A DNA stretch of 54,858 nt from an uncultured Collinsella sp. (GCA_900754525.1 CAAEDE010000081.1:1-54858), one strand, 5' to 3'. Numbered from the stretch's first letter, positions 15,315-25,157 are shown. Notes: generated from the letters alone by a model not told the origin. A program made the numbers and translations.

Positions 15315-15896
15315 ATGGATCATAAAATGTCGCGCTCGCCGTGGGTCATTCATTACGACGGCTCGAGCTGCAACGGATGCGATATCGAGGTGCTGGCCTC
15401 GCTCACGCCGCTGTTCGACGCGGAGCGCTTTGGCGTGGTCAACACCGGCAACCCCAAGCATGCGGATATCTTTTTGGTGACGGGTTCGGTCAATGCCCAG
15501 AACCTGCCCGTCGTGCGCCAGATCTACAACCAGATGCTCGAGCCCAAGTGCGTGGTGGCCTGCGGTATCTGCGCGTGTTCGGGCGGCGTGTTCCGCGATG
15601 CCTACAACGTGATTGGCGGCGTGGACCGCGCGATTCCCGTGGACGTGTACGCGCCCGGGTGCGCCATTCGCCCCGAGACGGTGATCGATGCCATCGTGGA
15701 GGCGTGCGGCATCCTGGACCAGAAGGAGGCCGTGATGCGCGCCGGCGGCGATCCGCTTACCGTGGGCGGTGCCGCTACCTGGGACGGTGGCGTTGAGCTG
15801 GGCGAGGACGGGTTTGTGGCTGCTGCGGAGGCCGGGGCCGGTGTCGACTCAGGCGCGACTGACGGCGCGCCCGCCGCTGCAAAGGAGGCCGAGTAA
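15315..15896 (+). CDS. Group 4 [NiFe]-hydrogenase small subunit (EchC-type)
   Basis: The 193-residue protein is NuoB-like. Ligands for the proximal [4Fe-4S] cluster are visible: C19 and C22 in SSCNGC, a Cys in ACGICACSGG near 86, and C116 in APGCAIRPE. The core ends near residue 140. The last 50 residues are an Ala/Gly/Asp-rich tail that the family usually lacks. It starts 12 bp after the fused membrane subunit and its stop overlaps the next start by one base. It passes electrons from the ferredoxin-like subunit to the nickel site. Confidence 0.93.
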   Translation: MDHKMSRSPWVIHYDGSSCNGCDIEVLASLTPLFDAERFGVVNTGNPKHADIFLVTGSVNAQNLPVVRQIYNQMLEPKCVVACGICACSGGVFRDAYNVIGGVDRAIPVDVYAPGCAIRPETVIDAIVEACGILDQKEAVMRAGGDPLTVGGAATWDGGVELGEDGFVAAAEAGAGVDSGATDGAPAAAKEAE

Positions 15897-16597
15897 TGCA
15901 AAAGGCAATCTACACCACCGTCGGGATCGATGAACTGTTGCCGCATGTGCAGGCGCTCAAGGGCGTCGGCGCGCGCTTTGTGCAAATGCACGCCGAGCGC
16001 AACGTCGACGACGGTACGTATCGCCTGGTCTATACGTTTATCAACGTTTGTGCTGCTCGGGAGCATATCGCGCAGGACGGCAGCTATGCGATTGAGAATC
16101 TAGTGGTCGAGGGTATCGACCAGTACCAGGAGATTCCGTCCATCAGCTCGTACTATCCGGCGGTGTTCCCGTTTGAAAACGAGGCGCACGACCTGTTTGG
16201 TCTTGCCATCACCGATATGCAGATCGACTTTAAGGGCTTTTTCTACCAGGTCTCGACTGCCGAACCCATGAGCGTCATCACGCCCGAGGTGAAGGCCGCG
16301 CGTGAGAAAGCCATGAAGGTCCGTGCCGCCGCCGAGGCCAAGGCGCGCAAAGCCGCGGCCGAAAAGGCCGCCGCGGCTGCGGCTGCTGCGGGGGAGGGCG
16401 CTGCGGGCGCTGCCGTCGCTCAGCCCGCCGCGGCAACCGGCTCCGATGCTCAGCACGATGGAGCTGCTGCGAAGGCCGCGCTCAAGGCTGCCGAGATGGA
16501 GGCAAAGCTCGCCGCCATGGATCCCGAGAAAGCGGCCAAGGTCCGCGCGGCGCTTGCCGCCAAGGCCGCCCGCGACAAGCAGAAAAAGGAGGCGTAA
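15896..16597 (+). CDS. Hydrogenase NuoC-like subunit (EchD-type)
   Basis: Residues 1-125 form a NuoC/30-kDa-type domain, with the FPFENEAHDLFGL segment that recalls the family signature. From about residue 130 to 233 the protein is a very Ala/Lys/Glu-rich, probably helical tail, unusual for EchD. The subunit helps place the small subunit on the membrane arm. Its ATG overlaps the stop of the small-subunit gene (TAATG), so translation is coupled. Confidence 0.88.
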   Translation: MQKAIYTTVGIDELLPHVQALKGVGARFVQMHAERNVDDGTYRLVYTFINVCAAREHIAQDGSYAIENLVVEGIDQYQEIPSISSYYPAVFPFENEAHDLFGLAITDMQIDFKGFFYQVSTAEPMSVITPEVKAAREKAMKVRAAAEAKARKAAAEKAAAAAAAAGEGAAGAAVAQPAAATGSDAQHDGAAAKAALKAAEMEAKLAAMDPEKAAKVRAALAAKAARDKQKKEA

Positions 16598-16602
16598 GGT
16601 CC

Positions 16603-17691
16603 ATGGCACATCGCTCCGTTATTCCGTTTGGCCCGCAGCACCCGGTGCTGCCCGAGCCGCTTCATCTGGACCTGGTGATCGAGGACGACTGCGTCATCGA
16701 GGCAATTCCGCAGATCGGCTTTGTGCACCGCGGCCTCGAGAAGCTCACCGAAAAGCGCGACATGCATCAGTTTGGCTACATCGCCGAGCGCATCTGCGGC
16801 ATCTGCGCCGTGGGCCATAGCTATGGCTATGCCAGCGCCTGCGAGCGCATGCTCGACATCGAGGTGCCCGGCCGCGTGCAGTATATCCGCACCATTTTGC
16901 ACGAGCTTTCGCGCATCCACTCGCATCTGCTGTGGCTGGGCCTGCTCGCCGATGCCTTTGGCTTCGAGGCGCTGTTCTATCGTTCATGGACGTTGCGCGA
17001 GCAGATTCTCAAGATCTTCGAGAGCACGTGCGGCGGCCGCGTGATTCTGTCGATCAACGAAATCGGCGGCCTCAAGCACGATATCGAGGACTCCGAGCTG
17101 GCGGGCATTGTCCAGACGCTCGATGCCATGCGTCCTGACTACGAGGCCCTGGTGCATACGTTTTTGGACGACAACAGCTGCGGCGAGCGCCTGCATGGCG
17201 TGGGCGTGATTAGCAAGAAAGACGCGCTGGAGCTTTCGATGGTCGGTCCGTTTGGGCGCGCATCGGGCGTGGATTACGACGTGCGCATGTTTGACGACGG
17301 TGCCTATGCGGATCTGGCTGCGTTTGAGCCCATCGTTGCTACCGATGGCGATTGCTATGCCCGCTGCCAGGTGCGCTGTGCCGAGGTCACGCAGGCCATG
17401 GACATTATCAAGGAGCTTGTGGGCAAGATTCCGCACGACGGGATCGGCGGGCGCACCAAGCTTACGCCGGCCGACGGCACACGCGGCGAGGTTGTGATTG
17501 AGCAGCCGCGCGGCGAGGCGTATTACTATGTGCGCGGTAACGGCACCAAGAACCTGGACCGCTTCCGCGTGCGCACGCCGACGTCGCAGAACCTGGCGGG
17601 TCTGACACGTGCGTTGCAGGGCGTGCTCCTTGCCAACGTGCCCATGATTATCCTGACCATCGACCCCTGCATTAGCTGCACGGAAAGGTAG
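16603..17691 (+). CDS. Group 4 [NiFe]-hydrogenase large subunit (EchE-type)
   Basis: The 362-residue protein holds the catalytic nickel-iron site. The N-terminal motif R-x-C-G-x-C-x3-H is at residues 63-72 and the C-terminal DPCxxC at 354-359. All four nickel-ligand cysteines are therefore present and the enzyme should be active. The protein ends three residues after the last Cys (TER), so there is no maturation-cleavage peptide, as in other Ech-type large subunits. It evolves H2 from reduced ferredoxin, or the reverse. Confidence 0.95.
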   Translation: MAHRSVIPFGPQHPVLPEPLHLDLVIEDDCVIEAIPQIGFVHRGLEKLTEKRDMHQFGYIAERICGICAVGHSYGYASACERMLDIEVPGRVQYIRTILHELSRIHSHLLWLGLLADAFGFEALFYRSWTLREQILKIFESTCGGRVILSINEIGGLKHDIEDSELAGIVQTLDAMRPDYEALVHTFLDDNSCGERLHGVGVISKKDALELSMVGPFGRASGVDYDVRMFDDGAYADLAAFEPIVATDGDCYARCQVRCAEVTQAMDIIKELVGKIPHDGIGGRTKLTPADGTRGEVVIEQPRGEAYYYVRGNGTKNLDRFRVRTPTSQNLAGLTRALQGVLLANVPMIILTIDPCISCTER

Positions 17692-17698
17692 GCGCGGC

Positions 17699-18040
17699 AT
17701 GAGTTTGCTGACATTTGCCAAGACGGCCTTGGGCTCTATGGTCAAGCAGCCGGTCACGGTGTGCTATCCGCAGGAAAAGCTCGCGGCGCCCGAGCGCTTG
17801 CGCGGACATATCGTCAACGACATGGACGTGTGCATTTGCTGCGGCATGTGCGCGCGTCGCTGCCCGGCGGGCGCGCTCACGGTCGATCGCAAGGGCGGAA
17901 CGTGGTCGATTGACCCGTATGCTTGTGTGGTGTGCGGCGAGTGCATCGAGAGCTGCCCCAAGCACTGCCTGACTATGGACACCGCCCGCACCCCAGTCGC
18001 AGCGGACAAGACTCCCACAGTAGAAACCAAGCCGGAGTAG
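17699..18040 (+). CDS. Hydrogenase ferredoxin-like subunit (EchF-type)
   Basis: The 113-residue protein has two [4Fe-4S] motifs, CICCGMCARRCP and CVVCGECIESCP, each C-x2-C-x2-C-x3-CP. Loop composition and length match EchF/HycF/NuoI. It takes electrons from ferredoxin or another donor for the catalytic subunits. The last 20 residues are a low-complexity tail. It closes the operon, and a long hairpin follows within 10 bp. Confidence 0.93.
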   Translation: MSLLTFAKTALGSMVKQPVTVCYPQEKLAAPERLRGHIVNDMDVCICCGMCARRCPAGALTVDRKGGTWSIDPYACVVCGECIESCPKHCLTMDTARTPVAADKTPTVETKPE

Positions 18041-18049
18041 CGTTTGGAT

Positions 18050-18083
18050 GGGGCCGGTGGGGCAAAAATGCCCCACCGGCCCC
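18050..18083 (+). terminator. Strong hairpin ending the hydrogenase operon
   Basis: A perfect 15-bp stem (18050-18064 with 18069-18083) has an AAAA loop, followed by a second small hairpin at 18084-18097. There is no T-tract, so termination is likely but not of the classic type. Confidence 0.6.
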
Positions 18084-18113
18084 GCGCGTGAACGCGCGGT
18101 TGGACCGCCCGAA

Positions 18114-18267
18114 CAAAACTATGCCGGTTTACGGGGCTGAGTCACGAGTCCCCAACCATGCCGATATTCGTGAAAATAAAACCGCAGGTAGACGAGCTAT
18201 CATTTTGTAGAAAACACGGGTATGGATGAGGGCCCCGACTTTAGTCCCGTAATCCGGCATAGTTTTG
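18114..18267. repeat. Large imperfect palindrome 1 (154 bp)
   Basis: The ends read CAAAACTATGCCGG and, inverted, CCGGCATAGTTTTG. Pairing continues inward with mismatches for about 48 bp per arm. The asymmetric centre includes AAAACCGCAGGTAGACGAG. It shares ends and flanking bases with palindrome 3 and core sequence with palindrome 2. No ORF or terminal duplication is seen. Confidence 0.8.
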
Positions 18268-18350
18268 AAATGACACCATATCAGTACCAGCCCCTGATCC
18301 CTCGGGGACGGAGGAAAACGGATCATTTTGGCCTTGCGATGGCTGCCGCG

Positions 18351-18530
18351 TGACCCGTCTGCCACGAAAAGGGCCCATCTACTACGTTTAAGCCGCTACC
18401 CTCAACCATGGCGAAAAACGCAAAAACAAAACTGCAGGTAGAACGCCTGCGATTTTTCATAAAACGCGGCTATGGTCAGGGGTATCGGGTCAAACGTAGT
18501 AGATGGGTCGATTTCGTGGCGGGCGCCGTC
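18351..18530. repeat. Large imperfect palindrome 2 (about 180 bp)
   Basis: The arms share CCCATCTACTACGTTT, then gapped pairs outward to a GCCACGAAA block and inward to ACCAT-GC-G. The centre contains AAAACTGCAGGTAGAACGC, the same core as palindrome 1. Both sides are flanked by a direct repeat of AAAACGGATCATTTTGG (about 18315 and 18553). The outer limits are approximate. Confidence 0.75.
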
Positions 18531-18612
18531 AGCCGATCTCCGCGGGCGGAAGAAAACGGATCATTTTGGTCCCGCGAGGCTTGTGGAGGTACTCGTGCAG
18601 GGCCGTCGCGAA

Positions 18613-18766
18613 CAAAACTATGTCGGTTTACTACGATGAATTCGACATCCCCGACCATGACTGCATTTTTCTAAATATTGCAAGCGTTCTACCTGCGGTT
18701 TTGCAAGCGCGCAATTTGCCGTGGTCGAAGGTGGGCGATTCATCGTAGTAATCCGGCATAGTTTTG
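18613..18766. repeat. Large imperfect palindrome 3 (154 bp)
   Basis: The ends match palindrome 1 (AAAACTATG-CGG), and the inner arm has TTACTACGATGAAT. The core GCGTTCTACCTGCGGTTTT is the reverse complement of the core in palindromes 1 and 2. The flanking bases also match palindrome 1 (GAAATG-CA on the right). Together the three fill the gene-free stretch 18041-18826. Confidence 0.8.
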
Positions 18767-18826
18767 AAATGGCATTAAATCGGTGACAGCCATTTTACTC
18801 TGCCGGGGCGGTCGGCCGTTGGGTAA

Positions 18827-19456
18827 TTACCCTCGCAGATAGGCGATGGCGATTTGGGTGCGGTTGCGCAGGCCCATTTTGGCAAGGATTGAGCTGATGT
18901 GGTTGCGCACGGTGCCTTCGCCCATATAGGCGGTGGCGGCAATCTCCTTGTTGTCGAGGCCGCGGGCGATGAGCTCTGCGACTTCGAACTCGCGGTCGGT
19001 CAGGCCGGCAAAGGCCGCGGGCCGGCGGGCCGTGCCGGCCTCGACGCCCGCCCCATCAAAGTTGATATCCTCGATCGCCTTGCCCTCGAGCACGCGTTTG
19101 CCGTCCATGACTTGCGCCAACGCCGGAGGAATGGCGGCGACATCGGTTTTAATCAGGTAGCCGCGGGCGCCCAGCTTGAGCGCCGACACAATGTACTCGT
19201 CATCCGAGAATGTCGTCAGAAACACCACGCGCGCCGAAGGGTCGCGCTTGAAGATCTCGCGTGCCGCCGAAAGGCCGTCGCGCTCCGGCATCTGGATGTC
19301 GAGCAGTGCGATATCGGGTGCGTGTTCGGCATAGAGCGAAACCGCGTCGTTGCCGTTGGCGCCGGTACCCACTACCTCGATCTGCGGCTGGGCGCCCAGG
19401 ATAATCTTGAGCGAATCGACCACTAAGCGGTCGTCGTCGACAACGATGAGCCTCAT
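18827..19456 (-). CDS. NarL/LuxR-family response regulator
   Basis: The 209-residue protein has a receiver domain (1-120) with the acidic pocket VDDD (6-9), phosphoacceptor D53 in LLDIQMP, a T/S near 85 and K104. A GerE/LuxR helix-turn-helix (about 145-205) has the typical LTDREFEVAELIARGLDNKEIA segment. Its start overlaps the stop of the kinase gene (ATGA), so the pair is translated together. It probably regulates the divergent ABC exporter at 20798. Confidence 0.94.
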   Translation of the reverse strand: MRLIVVDDDRLVVDSLKIILGAQPQIEVVGTGANGNDAVSLYAEHAPDIALLDIQMPERDGLSAAREIFKRDPSARVVFLTTFSDDEYIVSALKLGARGYLIKTDVAAIPPALAQVMDGKRVLEGKAIEDINFDGAGVEAGTARRPAAFAGLTDREFEVAELIARGLDNKEIAATAYMGEGTVRNHISSILAKMGLRNRTQIAIAYLRG

Positions 19457-20598
19457 CGGTCCTCATCTCCTTGCTGTTTGGGGATGGTGGCAAACACGCG
19501 CCAGCCGGGGGCGCCGGCGCGCAGGCCGGCGGTGAAGGTTCCGCCAAGCGCTTCGACGCGCTCGCGCATGGAGGCGAGCCCCATGCCTTCTACGACGTTG
19601 CTGCTGCTCGCCGGGGTCGCGTCCGCGCCATCATCGGTAACGATGAGCTGGTAAAACGACGGATGCTCCATGCACCGCACGGTAATGGTTTTGGCATGGG
19701 CGTGGCGCATGGCGTTGGAGAGCGCCTCGCGCAGGACCGCCGCAAAGCAGTTGGCGACGTTTGCGGGCGCATGTTCGGTCATAACTTCAAGCTCAATCTG
19801 CGGCCCGCCGTCCGAGCGCGCGCCTTCAACAATGCGTTCGAGCTGCACGGAGAGGTTAGTCGCATTGTCGTTGAGCGCGTGAACGCTGGTGCGCACAAGC
19901 TGGAGCGCCTCGTCAACCGTGCGTTTGACGTCGGCGAAATCGGCGGCGATGCCAGGCTCGTCGGCGTGGACCACGCGCAGGGCTTCGGTTTGAAGCGAAG
20001 CGCGTGTGAGCTGGTGGCCCACGTTATCGTGGATCTCGCGCGCGATGCGGGCGCGTTCGGCGAGCGTCGCGAGCTCGACTTCGTAGTCCTGGCGGTCGGC
20101 AAGGTCGCGGTTGCGTGCTTCGAGCGCGAGGGCTCGTTCTTGCAGCTTGTCGCGGGTGCGACGCATGCGTTCCTGTTCGCGCTTCAACTGAGCGGTGCGT
20201 AGCGATAGCAAGGTGACGGCGACCGAAAGGATGGCGGTCAGCAGGAGCGTTCGGGTGGTGAGCGCGCCGCCGCGAAGGTCCGCGACAAGCGCGCAGACAA
20301 ACACGGCGCCAATCGCCAGCGCGGGCCAGATGCGTTCACGGCGCACGCGTCGCGCGATGTCATAGAGAGCGAGAGGTGCAAACGGCACAAACGGCGGCAC
20401 GAAGATGGCAACAATGATGTAAGCGTAACTCGCGGCCTCGCTCGCACGGCGCGTGCGTTCCCCCTGTGCGACCTCGGCCAGTGAGGTGGCAATAACGCCA
20501 AGGCAAAACGCCGCGACCAGGTGAGCGTCCACAGCAAGGCCCATGGCGGCCGCAATGCAGCACGCCAGAACGATCGATTTGTCGAAAAGCCTGTTCAT
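19453..20598 (-). CDS. NarL-type sensor histidine kinase
   Basis: The 381-residue kinase has four or five hydrophobic segments within residues 5-135 and almost no extracytoplasmic domain, so it probably senses the membrane itself. A short coiled coil (137-180) leads to a HisKA_3 domain with REIHDNVGHQLT (H190), an N box with EALSNAMRHAHA near 290, and a G box with GMGLASMRERV near 350. The frame is open to 20778, but the ATG at 20598 is the first position that yields a normal membrane N-terminus. The two-component pair faces an ABC-2 exporter, as in drug or peptide resistance modules. Confidence 0.93.
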   Translation of the reverse strand: MNRLFDKSIVLACCIAAAMGLAVDAHLVAAFCLGVIATSLAEVAQGERTRRASEAASYAYIIVAIFVPPFVPFAPLALYDIARRVRRERIWPALAIGAVFVCALVADLRGGALTTRTLLLTAILSVAVTLLSLRTAQLKREQERMRRTRDKLQERALALEARNRDLADRQDYEVELATLAERARIAREIHDNVGHQLTRASLQTEALRVVHADEPGIAADFADVKRTVDEALQLVRTSVHALNDNATNLSVQLERIVEGARSDGGPQIELEVMTEHAPANVANCFAAVLREALSNAMRHAHAKTITVRCMEHPSFYQLIVTDDGADATPASSSNVVEGMGLASMRERVEALGGTFTAGLRAGAPGWRVFATIPKQQGDEDR

Positions 20599-20797
20599 AT
20601 GGGTATTGTACGCGAAGCCGCGCGTGGTGGAGGGACTGCCTACGCAACCGTGACATTCCTCCCGCGCGGCAAAGCGGGGACGTCGGCAGGCCACACGACC
20701 AAGACCCCTGCACTTGTGACAAAGCTCACTGGTGCGCGCCGCCCGCTCCTGCGATGATGCAATCGTACCGGGCCGCAATCAACGGAAGGGCCGCCTC

Positions 20798-21751
20798 ATG
20801 ACAGACATCGTCCACGTCGAAAACCTCGTCAAGCGCTACGACGATCTTATCGCGCTCGACCACTTTAACCTGAGCATCGCCCCCGGCGAGATCTTTGGCC
20901 TGCTGGGCCCCAACGGCTCGGGCAAGACCACGTCCATCAACTGCATCCTGCAGCTGCTCGCCTACGACAAGGGGACCATCGAGCTGTTCGGCGAGCCCAT
21001 GACGCCCACGTGTTACGACCTCAAGCGCCGCATCGGCGTGGTGCCGCAGCAGGTGGCGGTGTTCGACGAGCTCACCGTGCGCGAGAACATCGACTATTTC
21101 TGCAGCCTTTACGTTAGCGACCGCAAGCGCCGCCGTGCGCTGGTGGACGAGGCTATCGACTTTGTCGGGCTGGGCGACTTTGCCAAGTTTCGCCCCGGAA
21201 AGCTCTCGGGCGGCCTGGCACGTCGCCTTAACATCGCCTGCGGCATCGCGCACAAGCCCGAGCTCATCTTTTTTGACGAGCCCACGGTGGCGGTCGATCC
21301 GCAGAGCCGCAACGCCATCCTGGAGGGCATCTGCCGCCTGCGCGACGAGGGCGCCACGGTGGTGTATACCAGCCATTACATGGAGGAAGTCGAGCAAATC
21401 TGCAGCCGCATCATGATCATGGACGGCGGCCGTGTGCTGGCACAGGGCACCAACGACGAGCTCAAGCGCATGATTCAGATGGGCGAGCGTGTGACCGTCG
21501 AGGTCGGCGCCGTCGAGGTCGGCGCCGTCGAGGCCGCAACGCTCGAGCGGCTGCGCGCCCTCGAGCACGTGCTTTCGGTTGAGCTGTCCGGCGGCGAGCT
21601 CGTCTGCACCTGCGAGGCGAGCCCGCACAACCTGGTCGACATCCTCGACACGCTGCGTGCTGCCGACGTGGCGCTCGGCCGCGTGTGGAGCGAGCCGCCG
21701 ACCCTCAACGACGTGTTCCTCGAGATCACCGGCCGCGAGCTGCGCGACTAG
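20798..21751 (+). CDS. ABC-2 type exporter ATPase
   Basis: The 317-residue protein has Walker A GPNGSGKTT (38-46), signature LSGGLARR near 136 and Walker B LIFFDEPT near 156. It resembles daunorubicin/DrrA-type ATPases, with a C-terminal extension from about 215. The frame is open from 20732, but GGAAGGG before the ATG at 20798 fixes the start. A 15-bp tandem duplication encodes VEVGA twice (about residues 230-240). Two permease genes follow directly. It drives export of an unknown compound. Confidence 0.93.
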   Translation: MTDIVHVENLVKRYDDLIALDHFNLSIAPGEIFGLLGPNGSGKTTSINCILQLLAYDKGTIELFGEPMTPTCYDLKRRIGVVPQQVAVFDELTVRENIDYFCSLYVSDRKRRRALVDEAIDFVGLGDFAKFRPGKLSGGLARRLNIACGIAHKPELIFFDEPTVAVDPQSRNAILEGICRLRDEGATVVYTSHYMEEVEQICSRIMIMDGGRVLAQGTNDELKRMIQMGERVTVEVGAVEVGAVEAATLERLRALEHVLSVELSGGELVCTCEASPHNLVDILDTLRAADVALGRVWSEPPTLNDVFLEITGRELRD

Positions 21752-21760
21752 GGGGCGGCC

Positions 21761-22948
21761 ATGTTCAACACCATCATCACCACGGTCAAGACGCTGCTGC
21801 GCCGGCCGAGCACGTGGGTTTGGGGCGCGGTCTTTCCCATCGCGCTTTCCACGATGTTTATGTTTATGTTTGCGAATCTGAGCTCCGACGGCACGGTCGA
21901 CCCGGTGCCGGTGGCCGTCGTAGCGGATGAGGCTTGGGACGCCTCGACCTTTAAGGACGTGGCGACGTCGCTTGCCAAGGAAGGCGACGACCAGCTGCTC
22001 GAGATCCATTTGTGCGACGACGCAGCCGATGCGAACCGCGCACTTAAGGCCGGCGAAGTCGCGGGCATCTATACGGTCGACGCCGCGGGCACGCCCAAAC
22101 TCACACTGCTTTCGAGCTATGACAGCCCGCGCGCCTCGTCGGTGCTCACCGACCGCAGCATTCTGGAGACGGTGGCAAGCTCGTATACACAAAATGCCGA
22201 GCTCATGGTCCAGATTGCCCAGGACAACCCGGCGGCGCTCGCCGACCCGGAGGCGGTTGCGCGCGCCCTGTCGCTCGAGGGCGGCGCCCGCCGCGTAAGC
22301 CTGACACGCACCACGCCCGATGGTACGGTCATCTACTACTACGCGCTCTTTGGCCTGGTCGCGATGATGTCCGCCGAGTTTGCCGCCTTGAGCGTCGTCG
22401 ATTTGCAACCCAATCTGTCTGGTCTTGGCGCACGTCGCTGCGTGGGCGGCCTTTCCAAGACAGCGTCGCTAGCCGGCATCTTTGTCGGCTCGTGGCTGGT
22501 TTCCTTTGCCTCGATGGTGGTCGCGATTGGTTACGTGCGCCTGGTCGTTGGCGTCGACTTTGGCGGGCGCGAGGGACTGTGCCTGCTGGGCGGTGCTGCA
22601 TCCGCGCTTGTCGCCACGGGCCTGGGGCTCTTTGTGGGCACACTTCCCGTTAAGGGTGGCAAGGCGTCCAAGTCGGGCATCCTCACGGGCTTTGCCACCA
22701 CGTGCGCCCTGTTCGCCGGCCTCTACGGCGAGCCGGCGATGGCGCTTGCCGACAATGTCGCCCGCGCCTGCCCGGCCGAGTGCTGGCTCAACCCCGTCAA
22801 GCTCATCTGCGACATGTTCAATCGCCTGTATTTCTTTGAGGACCTGGGGCCCTTCGCCGTCCGCGCCGGCGCGCTCGTCCTGATGGCCCTGGTGTTTGTC
22901 GCCGCCGCTACGCTGATCTTTGGAAGGAGCCGCTATGAGCACCTTTAA
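21761..22948 (+). CDS. ABC-2 type exporter permease, first subunit
   Basis: The 395-residue protein has one N-terminal membrane helix (about 22-45), a large extracytoplasmic domain (about 50-190) and five or six helices after residue 195. This is the YhgE/ABC-2 arrangement. It starts 9 bp after the ATPase gene and overlaps the next permease by 14 bp. The two permeases probably form a heterodimer. Confidence 0.88.
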   Translation: MFNTIITTVKTLLRRPSTWVWGAVFPIALSTMFMFMFANLSSDGTVDPVPVAVVADEAWDASTFKDVATSLAKEGDDQLLEIHLCDDAADANRALKAGEVAGIYTVDAAGTPKLTLLSSYDSPRASSVLTDRSILETVASSYTQNAELMVQIAQDNPAALADPEAVARALSLEGGARRVSLTRTTPDGTVIYYYALFGLVAMMSAEFAALSVVDLQPNLSGLGARRCVGGLSKTASLAGIFVGSWLVSFASMVVAIGYVRLVVGVDFGGREGLCLLGGAASALVATGLGLFVGTLPVKGGKASKSGILTGFATTCALFAGLYGEPAMALADNVARACPAECWLNPVKLICDMFNRLYFFEDLGPFAVRAGALVLMALVFVAAATLIFGRSRYEHL

Positions 22949-24140
22949 GACCGCGCTGCGCATGGCGCTCGCGCACCCGTTCTACCTGCTCATCTATACG
23001 GTGTTCATCTCGCTCATGGGCGTATTCATCGCGGCCTCGGTGAGCTGGAGCTCGTCGCAGCTTACCGAGTACAAGCCCTACGACACCAACGTGATCGTGG
23101 TCGACCGCGACAATAGCGACCTTTCGCGTGCGCTTACCAAGCATCTGGGTTCGCGCTTTGAGCTGGTCACGGGCGTCGGCGACGATACGTACGACCTTGC
23201 GGACGCGCTCTCCAAGAGCAACAGCGCTAAGGGTAGCGCCGACTGCGTGTTCTTTATCCCGGAAGGGTTTGAGGACGACCTCGTTGCAGCCGCCCGCGCG
23301 GGGGAGTCCCTGCCCAAGCTCGATGTGACCTACGGTGCCGGCACCATGGCGGCGGCGCTGTCTTTTGCCGAGGCCTCGCGCTGGATCTCGCTCGCGGGCG
23401 CTGCGGCCGCACTTGAGCCCGCTGCCTCCAACGGCGACGTTGCCAAGGCCGCCGAGCATGCGGCCGCGAAGCGTGCCAAGGTCGAGATCGAGCAGGTCAA
23501 GGTTGACTCGACTGCTGCCGCCACGCTCGAGTCGTATTTTAACTTTGGCGCGTACGCGATTATCTCGTCGGTCATCGTGTCGGTGGGGCTGGTGTTCTCG
23601 GGCATGAACGAGCCCGAGCGCGTGCGTCGTATGGATGCCGGCCCAATCTCCGAGCGCCGGCGTTCGCTCGCCGTGTTTGCGGCCGCCGCCGTGCTCACCG
23701 TTTGTATCTGGTTTGTGTCGAGCATGATGGGTGTCGTGGGCTTTGCCGGCGCGGTCGCCGAGGTCGGCGTGGGCCGCGTGTGCCTGGCGCTGGCGTCGAC
23801 GTTTGCCCTGGCGTGCACGCCGCTGGCCGTTGGCTTTGCCCTTTCGAGCCTGGGTGCGCGTGAGGAGCTGCTCAATGGCGTGGGCAACTTACTCGGCATG
23901 CTCATGACGTTTTTGGGCGGCGCCTGGATGCCGCTGTCGCTTATGGGCCCAGCCGTGCAGACCGTGGCGCACTTTGTGCCGACATATTGGGTGAACGATG
24001 CGATCGGCAAGGCGCTTGCCTCGGATTTGACGTCCGCCGTGCTGGGCGACATCGCCTGCGACCTGGGCGTCACCGTGCTCTTCGCCGCCGCCATCGCCGC
24101 CGTAGGCCTAGCCCTCACCCACACCAAATCCCACGCCTAG
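22935..24140 (+). CDS. ABC-2 type exporter permease, second subunit
   Basis: The 401-residue protein has the same plan as its neighbour: one N-terminal helix (about 18-40), an external domain with an Ala-rich helical part (about 45-205), then about six membrane helices. A TTG at 22920 is in frame, but GGAAGGAG sits ahead of the ATG at 22935. The coding end of the first permease provides this RBS, so the two are coupled. It is the last gene of the exporter operon. Confidence 0.88.
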   Translation: MSTFKTALRMALAHPFYLLIYTVFISLMGVFIAASVSWSSSQLTEYKPYDTNVIVVDRDNSDLSRALTKHLGSRFELVTGVGDDTYDLADALSKSNSAKGSADCVFFIPEGFEDDLVAAARAGESLPKLDVTYGAGTMAAALSFAEASRWISLAGAAAALEPAASNGDVAKAAEHAAAKRAKVEIEQVKVDSTAAATLESYFNFGAYAIISSVIVSVGLVFSGMNEPERVRRMDAGPISERRRSLAVFAAAAVLTVCIWFVSSMMGVVGFAGAVAEVGVGRVCLALASTFALACTPLAVGFALSSLGAREELLNGVGNLLGMLMTFLGGAWMPLSLMGPAVQTVAHFVPTYWVNDAIGKALASDLTSAVLGDIACDLGVTVLFAAAIAAVGLALTHTKSHA

Positions 24141-24159
24141 CAACCTAGCCGTCGGGTAC

Positions 24160-24330
24160 TCATTGGGGACAGACTTAAATGACCAAGAGCGGTCATTGGG
24201 GACAGACTTAAACGACTAGCCATCGGGGACAGTCTTCGCCGAACTGCCGGTTTGCCGGCCGGGTTGGCAAGGACTGTCCCCAACTGCCGGCAGGAAAGGG
24301 ACGTCCCCAAGTGCCGGGTGGCGAAAGAGT
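24160..24330. repeat. Cluster of GGGGAC-type dispersed repeats
   Basis: A 24-bp unit (core CATTGGGGACAGACTTAAA) occurs at 24160-24183 and 24193-24216 with one difference. A hairpin with GGGGACAGTC/GACTGTCCCC arms follows, then the palindrome GGGACGTCCC. Related 25-bp units lie at 27832-27856 and 36347-36371. They look like REP elements, which are often mobilised by RAYT enzymes; none is encoded here. Nothing else is seen in the 303-bp gap. Confidence 0.7.
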
Positions 24331-24443
24331 GTCCCAGGCGACTAGTCGTTTATGAACACCCCCAATGACTTGTTTGAAAAACAGTTCACCGTGGTTTACT
24401 ATTACCCTATAAAAGTAGCAATAGGCTAACAATGGGGGATACC

Positions 24444-25157
<714 letters not shown>

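Noticed and set aside
12846..15461. 871-codon open frame on the minus strand opposite the hydrogenase genes
   Set aside because: It is a GC-bias shadow of the fused hydrogenase subunit; the product is His/Gln/Arg-rich, has no motif, and the sense frame is clearly coding.
12420..18040. Formate hydrogenlyase operon
   Set aside because: The subunits fit an Ech/Hyc-type hydrogenase, but no formate dehydrogenase or formate channel gene is present in the window.
20726..22408. 560-codon open frame opposite the ABC exporter
   Set aside because: Shadow of the ATPase and permease genes, without motifs.
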